Source: Paramoeba atlantica | Taxonomy: Eukaryota; Discosea | Direction: 5' to 3' | Length of the DNA stretch: 64,000 nucleotides | Assembly (NCBI GenBank): GCA_977017575.1 | Contig: CDRNVI010000053.1 | Span: 806,001 to 870,000, forward strand | Shown here: in pieces, positions 56,992-64,000 of the stretch | Position numbering within the stretch: position 1 is the first letter of the stretch | Layout of the letters: each line of letters begins with the position of its first letter | Program-made: the position numbers and the translations under genes | Notes under the pieces: generated by a model | Database searches by the model: none | The model's input: only the letters and a program-made list of their open reading frames with translations | What the model was told of the DNA's origin: nothing

Positions 56992-59121
56992 ATGGGAACC
57001 AAAGGCAAAAGAAAGCGTCTTCGACTGCGAATAGAGAATAGTACTCGAAAAACACTTTCGGGCATGGATGATGACTTGTATCACAGCGATGAAATGCTTA
57101 CTTCTTCAAAATCAATGAAGAGGAGTGAAAGAAATGCCATACTAGATGATAGCGCTATGCAAAGGTACTGCACTCCTCGCGGAGGTACGGCCAAGTCATT
57201 CGACACTGATGATCTTTCATCTGACGAATTATCAGAAAATAATTTTTCTAAAAATCGTAAACGCCAAAAGAAATTTACGGAGGCCAGTAGACTACGAGTG
57301 GAACTTCAAATGGAAAGTTCAATAAGTGAGAGTCTTGTGGATCATGTCGATAAAGCTACCTCACAGGAAACTATGAAAGATGGAAATAGCACATGTTCTA
57401 AATCGCCAGTTGACCATGTGGTTCCCGAGCATTCGTTTGTAAAAGAGTGGCAGGATTTTGGTATTCGGTCCTCTTTTCTTTTGCAAAATATTTCTTTGAT
57501 GCATTCTGCTCCTAGTCCTATTCAAAAGTTATGCATGCCTCTTATTATCAACGGTTATCATGTTCTGGGACATGCTCCTACAGGCTCAGGAAAAACGATT
57601 GCATATTTATTGCCTGTCATCGATAACCTGTATGCAAACAATTATCAATCTGTGGTTCTGTCGCCGACAAAAGAACTGGCTAATCAGATTTCTGGAGTAG
57701 GCATCTCTCTTATTACACCAGTGCCTGACAAAGATGATACGAATGTTGGTACACTATCTGACAAAGCGCACAAATCCACTTCTAAATTACATGATCCCTA
57801 TCCTTTGCGTATTGTTACACTAACAGGTGGCACCAATGTACGCTCGGAAGCCGAACGTCTCCCAAGTTCTCATCTTATTGTCGCTACTCCAGGTCGACTT
57901 CAGCACCATTTAGTCGAATCTGAATACAACTTGTGGAGCCTTCAAAGCATTCGAACGTTGGTTTTCGACGAAGCTGACTGCATGCTTCAACCAAGTAACA
58001 GATTAATAATGCACTCAATAATGAGCCGCATACGAATGCATTGCACTCAGTATATGTTTTTCAGCGCTACTAACACGCGAACTATAGATTTCGTTCGTCA
58101 CATTCTACCCGAGGCTATGCAACCCGACTTTTATCCCCCTTTACTTGTGGCTACCACATTATCCGGTTGCGTCAGACTTCTTACAGATGGTTCTATGTTT
58201 ACTTCTACAAAAACAAAGGACGAAGCTGAAAAATTATCGAGAATTGATTTTCTTAAAGGAACTAAGGAAAAGGAAATGGCAAAAGAAGGTTTGATTCCAA
58301 GGCGATTGCAGCAAACGTATATTGTCGTACCCCGAGATGAACGTCTGATTGCCCTTTTCGTTTTCTTAAAGCGAACATTAGACGAAGACAAAGGGAAGAT
58401 TATTATTTTCTTTAGCACATGCGCTAGCGCTGTATTTCATTGCATGTTAATGGGCTCTTCAGGTTTTCATGACCAATGTCTTATGTTACACGGAGATATG
58501 AAGCACCGTCAGCGCTTGTCAACCTACGAAATTTTCGTTCAATCGCCAGGGGAGATGGCTCTATTTACAACTGATGTTTCTGCACGAGGTCTTGATTTTC
58601 CAAAAGTCTCATGGGTATTGCAATATGACCCCCCGGTGAATCCTGTGGCGTATGTCCATCGTATCGGTAGGACCGCAAGAGCCTGTCAATCTGGTCTTGC
58701 CACATTGTTTATTGATCCTCTTGAACTTCGATTTATTTCGTACCTCAGGTCTCAAGGTATGAGCATATCTGAGCACAGATCCACGGACTTCGATTGGTCG
58801 TCGTCTACTGAGTACATGCGCAGTGCATTGGAACAAGTTATGGAAGAGGATCCGATTGTACATCGAGCGGGTCGAAAAGCTTATCTAGCATTTCTCAATG
58901 CGTACCAGTCTCACACACTTTCTGACATTTTTTTGGTGGAAGATTTAGATTTGCTAGATGTCTCGAGAAGTTTTTCTCTCTCTAATGCTCCTCCAGTCAC
59001 TCTTCGGAAGCGAAACACTTCAAAGCAAGATGATACCTCTTTAAGGTCCAACACTTATCAGAAAGGAAAGATGAAATCAATGATGCGAAAATACGGTCGT
59101 CTTCATTTCTATACGAAGTAA
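56992..59121 (+). CDS. DDX31: DEAD-box RNA helicase DDX31 / Dbp7
   Basis: A 709-residue helicase from ATG 56992 (MGTKGKRKRLRLRIE; an earlier in-frame TTG is not credible). Basic N-terminal 140 residues, then the Q-motif region and motif I APTGSGKT (about 194), Ia PTKEL, TGGTNVRSEAERL, Ib TPGRL, II DEAD (in VFDEADCML, about 325), III SAT (about 357), HGDMKHRQR, TDVSARGLDFP and VI HRIGRTARA (about 556-564). The DPPVNPVAYVHRIGRTAR and (A/G)LFIDPLE.(R/K)(F/Y)(I/L) segments after motif VI match Dbp7/DDX31 rather than other DEAD-box proteins. Dbp7 works in early 60S assembly in the nucleolus. The helicase core is complete, with a long insert (about 365-420) between the RecA domains. Confidence 0.88.
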   Translation: MGTKGKRKRLRLRIENSTRKTLSGMDDDLYHSDEMLTSSKSMKRSERNAILDDSAMQRYCTPRGGTAKSFDTDDLSSDELSENNFSKNRKRQKKFTEASRLRVELQMESSISESLVDHVDKATSQETMKDGNSTCSKSPVDHVVPEHSFVKEWQDFGIRSSFLLQNISLMHSAPSPIQKLCMPLIINGYHVLGHAPTGSGKTIAYLLPVIDNLYANNYQSVVLSPTKELANQISGVGISLITPVPDKDDTNVGTLSDKAHKSTSKLHDPYPLRIVTLTGGTNVRSEAERLPSSHLIVATPGRLQHHLVESEYNLWSLQSIRTLVFDEADCMLQPSNRLIMHSIMSRIRMHCTQYMFFSATNTRTIDFVRHILPEAMQPDFYPPLLVATTLSGCVRLLTDGSMFTSTKTKDEAEKLSRIDFLKGTKEKEMAKEGLIPRRLQQTYIVVPRDERLIALFVFLKRTLDEDKGKIIIFFSTCASAVFHCMLMGSSGFHDQCLMLHGDMKHRQRLSTYEIFVQSPGEMALFTTDVSARGLDFPKVSWVLQYDPPVNPVAYVHRIGRTARACQSGLATLFIDPLELRFISYLRSQGMSISEHRSTDFDWSSSTEYMRSALEQVMEEDPIVHRAGRKAYLAFLNAYQSHTLSDIFLVEDLDLLDVSRSFSLSNAPPVTLRKRNTSKQDDTSLRSNTYQKGKMKSMMRKYGRLHFYTK

Positions 59122-59239
59122 TTTCTGAACTTGAAATGGGCTCCCTTAAAAGCTTTTGGACATTAAATAATTCTTTGAAATGTTTTATGTATTTTGCGTA
59201 CACTTTTTCTGCAGAACAGTTTATTTATACACCTCATTT

Positions 59240-59602
59240 ATGTATACTCCTCATTTCCTTTTATCTTTACTTTTAACTATGTATAGTGCCGATATATCAA
59301 GTGAATCTGTCCACAACGGGGACAGACGGCGAACTCTTTCTTTCAGTGAACTTGTTTTACGTGGACTCGAGTCTGCACAAGACAAAACCGTTTCTTCATC
59401 TACAGAATCAAAATCGCATAATTCCACAAATACCTCAAAACGCTTGAAGGTTAATCACGTCTACATGAAAGCGTCTCATTTTAGGAAAGCACACGACGAT
59501 TTTCATGATATAGTTCCAATACGAAACATGTCTTGCGCACCCGATATAGATGCGCCGTCAAATATTTCTGCTTATGCTGTGCGCTACGGAAAAGGGTACT
59601 GA
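59240..59602 (+). CDS. small unrecognised protein
   Basis: 120 residues from 59240, the first ATG after a pyrimidine tract plus AG (CACTTTTTCTGCAG, AG 59213-59214). A second ATG at 59279 (MYSADISSES, 107 residues) may be the real start, since the first 13 residues are hydrophobic and spacer-like. Protein-like parts are RRTLSFSELVLRGLESAQD and KRLKVNHVYMKASHFRKAHD, ending NISAYAVRYGKGY. No domain recognised. Presence of the acceptor and the lack of repeats favour a real gene. Confidence 0.5.
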   Translation: MYTPHFLLSLLLTMYSADISSESVHNGDRRRTLSFSELVLRGLESAQDKTVSSSTESKSHNSTNTSKRLKVNHVYMKASHFRKAHDDFHDIVPIRNMSCAPDIDAPSNISAYAVRYGKGY

Positions 59603-60036
59603 AGGCACGCCATACTTACGTGTACACTTGATGTGTTTACGGTGCAAACCATTGGGTGTATTCTTCTCTAAAAGACTATTTACCAAATTGGTGGAAGTTT
59701 TTAACAGCCTAGATACAGTATAATACACCTAGCTACGCAGACTCACCATTGATTTTCATTTCTTCATACAGTAGGTTCAACTCTACAGTAGGTAAGCTCG
59801 ACGTGGAAGTGGATAGCAACCACCGTCCGGGTTATTGTACCTATGGATACCTATTGCAACTCACAGGTATAATAACCCGAACAAAATTGAAATTTAATAT
59901 GCGAAAAAATATGATATTTCGGGTACAGACCACTTATATTACACCCACTTTCAAAATAATAATACAAATGCACTGAAATGTTTTCTTCTCCAGGGTAACA
60001 ATACACCCTTTACCTCACTTCCTCCTTCCTCTTACT
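59603..60036 (+). other. intergenic with palindromic mini-element
   Basis: About 430 bp. At 59824-59882 CCGGGTTATTGTACCTATGG and, inverted, CAGGTATAATAACCCGAAC form an imperfect palindrome; its ends resemble the element C family (CCGGTTTAAC). The remainder is AT-rich and unassigned; it may contain the distal end of the Merlin-like element. Confidence 0.45.
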
Positions 60037-61072
60037 TTACATCAAAAAATATTGCAGCATGCTAAAGGTTAGTTCCTCTTTGGTTGCATCCGATGGAGTT
60101 TCAACACCAGACTTTTCGGTTTCCTCAAAGTCTTCGAGTTCCACTTCATTATTTACTGACTTCAAGGCGACGAAGAGAGCCCGCATACGTTGTTGCCATA
60201 TTATTTTCTTAAAAAATAGAGTGTAGAGTGAAACTACCTTTTCAGCTTTTTCTGTGTCCATAGAAAGTCTTCCTTGCCTTCGTATCACACGCTTGACCGA
60301 CGAATGGCAAGATTCTGCGTTGTTGGTATGTACCCCATTTTCTGTGACGAATCGGTATTTACCACTTTTTCGGTGGTTCACAGTTCGGTGCTCTCGTACT
60401 TCGCTTAGTCCTCGGTAGCCGCGCCATCCGTCTGTATTTACGATGGTCCGATAGCTGTCTACCGTATACTTCCTTATCAGATTCTGTAGCGTGGAGGCAT
60501 CGCGCTTTTCGACACGTTTCCCTATAGTTCTTCCACAGCTCCCTTCTCTCTCGATACCTGTGATGGTGGCCATGCATATTGTTTTTTTACGATTCGCGCT
60601 ACCTCGATGATATTTTCTTGGGAAGAGAAACGTTTCTTCTGCTGCGCATTTATGAAATTTTGTTTCCTCGTTGCGCTTTGCCACCGCCTTCGAAATCCAA
60701 CCCAGTATCTCGCGCTTCCTTTTAAAAACTGTGTTTTGAGTTACGCAACTTTGGGAGGCTATGCTGTCCATTTCAACTCTCTGTCACAGCTTGACCCAAA
60801 AAGGAACTTCGACTGGGTTTTTTTTCTGTTTTGCTGAAAAAAAGGTAGCAATGTCGAGAGACGCTTTCGGCACTTATTATCTCCCTTCCGTCGCCAACAG
60901 ATGCACAGTGAATAGTTTTTTGTGATGAGTTCCTAGTACAGAGCTCATTTTTCACAACTCTATGAGCTTTCAAAAATGAAATGAAGCACGCGGGTAGATC
61001 TGCATCGTTCTTCCACCGAATAATGCATCGAAGGTCTACGCAGATACACATTTTTGAAAATTTATCTGACAA
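60037..61072 (-). mobile_element. Merlin-like (IS1016/IS1595-type) transposon gene, degraded
   Basis: Minus strand. The main ORF (60771-60037, 244 residues) holds the ISXO2/IS1595-type core: RKYHRGSANRKKTICMATIT, DSYRTIVNTDGWRGYRGL (second Asp), HRTVNH, and ENGVHTNNAESCHSSVKRVI with R(R)QGRL, giving the Glu/Asn of the third site. The first catalytic block reads KCAAEETFLFPRKYHRG, where Merlin normally has (V/I)(E)(I)DE; the Asp is not there. An overlapping ORF (61072-60773) supplies N-terminal sequence with scattered Cys, so one frame change separates them. TIRs were not found. It is the only plus-to-minus oriented ORF of size in this gene block. Confidence 0.7.
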
Positions 61073-61528
61073 ATATTTCTAGGCAACTGGAGGGTGAGAA
61101 ACTATACAAGAAAATGAAATGTAAGAATGTAATGAAATGTAAGAAAATAAACTGTGTACAAAATTTTGAAAAGAGGGTGCAATATAAGTGGGCATTGCCC
61201 GATATTTCTTTTACTACTCCCCCCTCCCTAAGAATTATAAATACGCCTTGAACTCGCACTTTTACTCCCTTATGACTTATAATTCCTATGTCTTTCATAA
61301 GTTATAATTATAAATGCAACTTCGACCGATTCGATCGATATTTTTTTTGTTTTAGGAAAAGAATCCTGTCACTACTTAATGGACCTCATGCGTACTGCCA
61401 CTGCAAGCCAGTGACAACTTGTGCAAGACACAAAGGCCATTTTTCTAGTGGACTTTACTTCGGTTGTTGTTAGACCATCAAAAAGGTGGGTTGAGAAAAA
61501 CGTTCTCTGGTTTCGCTTCATTTTCGAA

Positions 61529-61726
61529 ATGAGTGAAAGTGACCGAGAGCACGCTCTGGATGAAACTCTTAAGTTCAATGAACTCGTTTTTGAGCATGAA
61601 TGCGTTCTACGTCAAACAATTATAGGCGCTCTAGAAACTCACTTTGGCAAAGTGATCGACAATATACGTTCCGAAGAATCACTAGAACGTACATGCCTCA
61701 TGAGCTTGATAACCTTACTGACGTAG
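61529..61726 (+). CDS. possible small protein
   Basis: 65 residues, MSESDREHALDETLKFNELV then FEHECVLRQTIIGALETHFG, helical, amphipathic and protein-like. The frame is open upstream to 61421 but without ATG. A pyrimidine tract plus AG (TTTTTTTTGTTTTAG, about 61357) lies 170 bases upstream, and a short uORF lies between, so either the start is remote or there is an intron. No family recognised; chance ORF is possible. Confidence 0.35.
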   Translation: MSESDREHALDETLKFNELVFEHECVLRQTIIGALETHFGKVIDNIRSEESLERTCLMSLITLLT

Positions 61727-61796
61727 GATTAGAACGATTATCTATTTGAAGCGCTTATTTGTAAAATTGTGATGGCAAGTATCTAAGATAACAACT

Positions 61797-61909
61797 TTTA
61801 CTCCCCTTCAGGTTCACCGGTTTCACATCCATAAGTAATTATAATTATAATTATAAATTCAAAAAAGTTATAATTTATACTTATAATTACTTATGGAGGG
61901 GGGAGTAAA
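61797..61909. mobile_element. small MITE, TTTACTCCCC ends
   Basis: TTTACTCCCC (61797) is inverted at 61900-61909 (GGGGAGTAAA), and between them CATAAGTAATTATAATTATA pairs with the inverted TATACTTATAATTACTTATG. The 113-bp unit is nearly all stem. Related A/T-rich pieces (TTTTACTCCC, ATAAGTTATAATTATAA) lie at 61257-61315. Confidence 0.55.
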
Positions 61910-61990
61910 TAGCGTACGCATGTTCTCCATGGTTAAAGCACCAACACTATCTCATACAATAATGTACGCTTTGCACTATCGAACTTTGTA

Positions 61991-62905
61991 ATGCCTCGAC
62001 TCTTTCATCCCACATTCACACTCCCTTTGTCTTCAAGGTTTTATGTTTGCCCTTTCCGCTTTCGTTCATCTCAAAATTCGTCCATAAAAAGGGTTAAAAA
62101 GGTTTTGAAACGAGGTTATGCTGTGTTTCTGCATCCAGATTTAGCTTCAGATCACACTTCTTTCCTTCAAAGTTTTGGGCTTTCACCTTCCGACTTGACA
62201 ACCGTTCAAATATGCGGAAAAGATAAGTCGCATTTTGATACAGAATCGTGCATAATATTTTGTGTCGAGAGATACATCAGAGCCCAACGAATGCGAAAGG
62301 TGTTCGAAGATCATAAAGTCGAAGAAAAAGATGGGAATTTCGCCTGTACCTCTAATAAAATTTTCACCCAAAAAGTTCCAGAAGTCAAAGCTCGCACGCT
62401 AACGGACATCATTATTGCAAGTACCGAAAATAGTCTTGGAATTATTTGTGACAAAATGTCGACAAAATTTACCGCGCATTCATTAGCTTTAAAAGAATGC
62501 GAAGAGAACTCTTGGAATCCCTCGATTTTCTTTCCCATCAGTGATAATAAAAATCTGGAACGTTGGTTCGAAATACGTAGATACGAAAATGGTATTGATG
62601 ACGAGGATTCCGTAGCCTTTACTAGGTCGCGTATCTTAACCAAAATGGGGGATAACGTTGGTTCTTCCCGAACATTAAAGTCATCTCAATCATCCTGCTC
62701 CACGGGTACACGCGAAAGTACGGATACAGCTTTTTCAGTGGATAGTCACGATTCGCGATCGTGCTGTTCTCCTCCATTGGTAGAAATACTACCGCTTCAG
62801 TTTTGGATTGTTAGTCCCTCATACGTTGTCCAATATCCTTACGTGGCATGGAATCAGAAAGAGCACCGCGAACTAATGAATTCTCCTTACTTTGTCCGAC
62901 TATGA
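61991..62905 (+). CDS. unrecognised protein with mitochondrial-like N-terminus
   Basis: 304 residues. The N-terminus MPRLFHPTFTLPLSSRFYVC then PFRFRSSQ has no acidic residue and looks like a mitochondrial presequence. The rest is mixed: a fairly conserved-looking block FLHPDLASDHTSFLQSFGLS (about 50-70), a middle region with WNPSIFFPISDNKNLERWFE, and a Ser/Thr-rich, low-complexity stretch (about 220-255) before a C-terminal LPLQFWIVSPSYVVQYPYVA. No domain identified. Intact and clear of repeats, so likely a lineage-specific gene. Confidence 0.7.
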   Translation: MPRLFHPTFTLPLSSRFYVCPFRFRSSQNSSIKRVKKVLKRGYAVFLHPDLASDHTSFLQSFGLSPSDLTTVQICGKDKSHFDTESCIIFCVERYIRAQRMRKVFEDHKVEEKDGNFACTSNKIFTQKVPEVKARTLTDIIIASTENSLGIICDKMSTKFTAHSLALKECEENSWNPSIFFPISDNKNLERWFEIRRYENGIDDEDSVAFTRSRILTKMGDNVGSSRTLKSSQSSCSTGTRESTDTAFSVDSHDSRSCCSPPLVEILPLQFWIVSPSYVVQYPYVAWNQKEHRELMNSPYFVRL

Positions 62906-63176
62906 CACTTTAAATTGGGAGACAGACGATATTTCTCCGTCTGCGCACCTGAAAAGGACGAGTTGAGCGCAGCTACACCTTTGTAACTTGTGGAACTTCG
63001 ATACGAAAAGTTAGTTTATACCCGCCTTTTCGCAAGACTAGTTTCACATTTAGACTCACTAGTCGGATTAGTACCTAAATTGTGAAATCTAAAATCATAG
63101 TTGAATTCTTCATGTTTCTGATTACAGGACTTTATCTATCTTTTTATCATTTCTTCCCTCATGTTTGATCATAACA
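62906..63176 (+). other. intergenic, nothing recognised
   Basis: About 270 bp of AT-rich spacer following the 304-residue gene. It may include its 3' UTR. Nothing is seen before the TIR element at 63177. Confidence 0.4.
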
Positions 63177-63746
63177 TTGGAGTCTGTGCTATCATCGCGT
63201 GCCGTTTCGTGACAAAATTGAGCTTTACGAGGACAAGTCGAGGCCCTAGCTAGAATACCCTTTCTGGTCTGCAGGAGCGACACGGAACGTCCGCAGAGCA
63301 GATCCTGTACCCGTAGTTGTTAAACATGCCAGTGCCGCCTCGAACAAGCGGAAATTGGCAGAGGCAATCGGCCCTCGCATCCTCAACCGTCTCCGAGGGG
63401 CCTGACGTGTCATCCTTCAAATTACAACTTCTCGAAGGAGGCGCAATCTTCTGGCGGAGCCAGCGGCTAACCCGGACAACCCTGTAGCTTTCACATTCAC
63501 CCGATCATCAAGCCTTCTGGGTGACAACCTGGGTGGCGGATCAAGACGGTCGTGGGAGAGATTTTCTTCCATGAAATATAGCGAAAAATGACCCTTCCTG
63601 GACACACCCTATTATAGGCTATAGAGTCTGGGCCTCCGATTTCTGAATTTTTAAGATCAATTTTTGACCACTACGGCGACCTGAAAAAGCAGGATAATGT
63701 GGCTACGCGTGACGTTTCGTGACAGCCAAGAGTTGCACAGACTCAA
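63177..63746. mobile_element. nonautonomous TIR element (GGAGTCTGTGC family)
   Basis: Left TTGGAGTCTGTGCT (63177-63190) and right, inverted, TTGAGTCTGTGCAA (ending 63746). Same terminal motif as the zinc-finger element at 11014-12379. Just inside are CGCGTGCCGTTTCGTGAC (63196-63213) and CGCGTGACGTTTCGTGAC (63706-63723) in direct orientation, again like the direct subterminal repeats of the 11 kb element. The interior (63260-63600) is GC-rich and noncoding as far as I can see. Confidence 0.6.
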
Positions 63747-63925
63747 TTAAAAGTATACGCAAAAAAATTGCGCAATTTGGGTATTTTTTGCTTGCTTCTA
63801 TTTATTGATTTCAAAGTACTATTTTTTTTATAAAGGTAGAACTGTTTTTATGGTGCATCATCGTTCTGCATAGAAAGTACTATACATTATACATACCGTA
63901 TGCTGATGCATTTTGAAGATCTATT

Positions 63926-64000
63926 ATGAATTCCGAAATCAATAACGCCTTGACTTACTCCGTTCCGAACGACATTCTAGATCTGGCCTCTCATTTGTAC
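63926..64000 (+). CDS. 5' end of a further gene, unidentified
   Basis: ATG at 63926 opens a frame that runs to the window edge: MNSEINNALTYSVPNDILDL then ASHLY, 25 codons. An AG (TTCTGCATAG, about 63872) lies 55 bases upstream. Too short to identify. Confidence 0.45.
   Translation, partial: MNSEINNALTYSVPNDILDLASHLY

Noticed and set aside
63417-63605. 62-codon minus-strand ORF
   Set aside because: Lies inside the GC-rich interior of a nonautonomous TIR element and shows no domain.
1-64000. CRISPR array, bacterial operons, rRNA
   Set aside because: No regular spacer arrays or rRNA-like sequence; gene families are eukaryotic.
1-64000. LTR retroelement or endogenous virus
   Set aside because: No LTR pair, gag, integrase or capsid-like ORF was seen. 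The Ulp1-like remnant at 17.4 kb alone does not justify calling a Polinton-type element.

Overview
The window looks like nuclear DNA of a protist with intron-poor genes, most likely a euglenozoan (kinetoplastid or diplonemid side). Three sequence observations support this. (1) Every recognisable host gene, about twenty over 64 kb, is on the + strand and reads as one uninterrupted ORF, including a 9.8 kb TOR-family gene. (2) Many genes have a pyrimidine tract plus AG shortly before the start codon with no partner donor or upstream exon visible, as expected for spliced-leader trans-splicing of a polycistronic unit. (3) Two architectures are ones I associate with kinetoplastids: a three-part ApbE / fumarate reductase / cytochrome-b5-reductase-like protein, and a TOR-family kinase with a PDZ domain. 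The assignment is an inference; no SL RNA gene was found here.

Layout. 1-10.4 kb is a gene block: 3' end of a DNAJC8-like J protein, a zinc-binding unknown, ribosomal protein L10, NADH-dependent fumarate reductase, a TFIIIC TPR subunit and proteasome beta-6. 10.57-12.81 kb is a nested DNA transposon. A tail-anchored unknown follows at 13.0 kb. 14.8-21.8 kb is an 7 kb repeat field: tandem repeats, a GC-rich repeat with a terminal hairpin, a 1.4 kb element with 7-bp target duplication, two Tc1/mariner relics and a perfect 68-bp inverted repeat. 21.8-26.8 kb holds a J-like membrane protein without HPD, a tandem HMG-box protein and a PUS7/TruD pseudouridine synthase. 27.0-33.9 kb is a nest of transposons (outer 7 kb TIR element, inner TIR elements, a hAT-like gene, a LINE fragment, an IS30-like element), followed by small MITEs and hairpins up to 35.9 kb. 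36-64 kb is gene-rich: USP-type deubiquitinase, HYPK-like UBA protein, GNL2/NOG2 GTPase, TOR-family kinase, SepSecS, NEDD8-E1 regulatory subunit (NAE1), a small mitochondrial-looking protein, Zim17/DNLZ-type zinc finger, DDX31/Dbp7 helicase, several unknowns, a Merlin-like transposon, and the first 25 codons of a further gene at the right edge.

The genes do not form one pathway. They are a mixed housekeeping set (ribosome biogenesis: RPL10, GNL2, DDX31; proteostasis: PSMB1, USP, NAE1, HYPK, J proteins; tRNA and RNA modification: SepSecS, PUS7; Pol III transcription: TFIIIC; mitochondrial: HMG, Zim17), as expected for polycistronic units where neighbours are functionally unrelated.

The most unusual signals are: GC-rich islands inside three genes (RPL10, PSMB1, the TOR tail) that each switch from C-rich to G-rich on the + strand near their middle; the PDZ-bearing TOR; an IS30-like transposase in a eukaryote; deeply nested TIR elements, one with a probable empty-site paralogue nearby; and long near-perfect hairpins.
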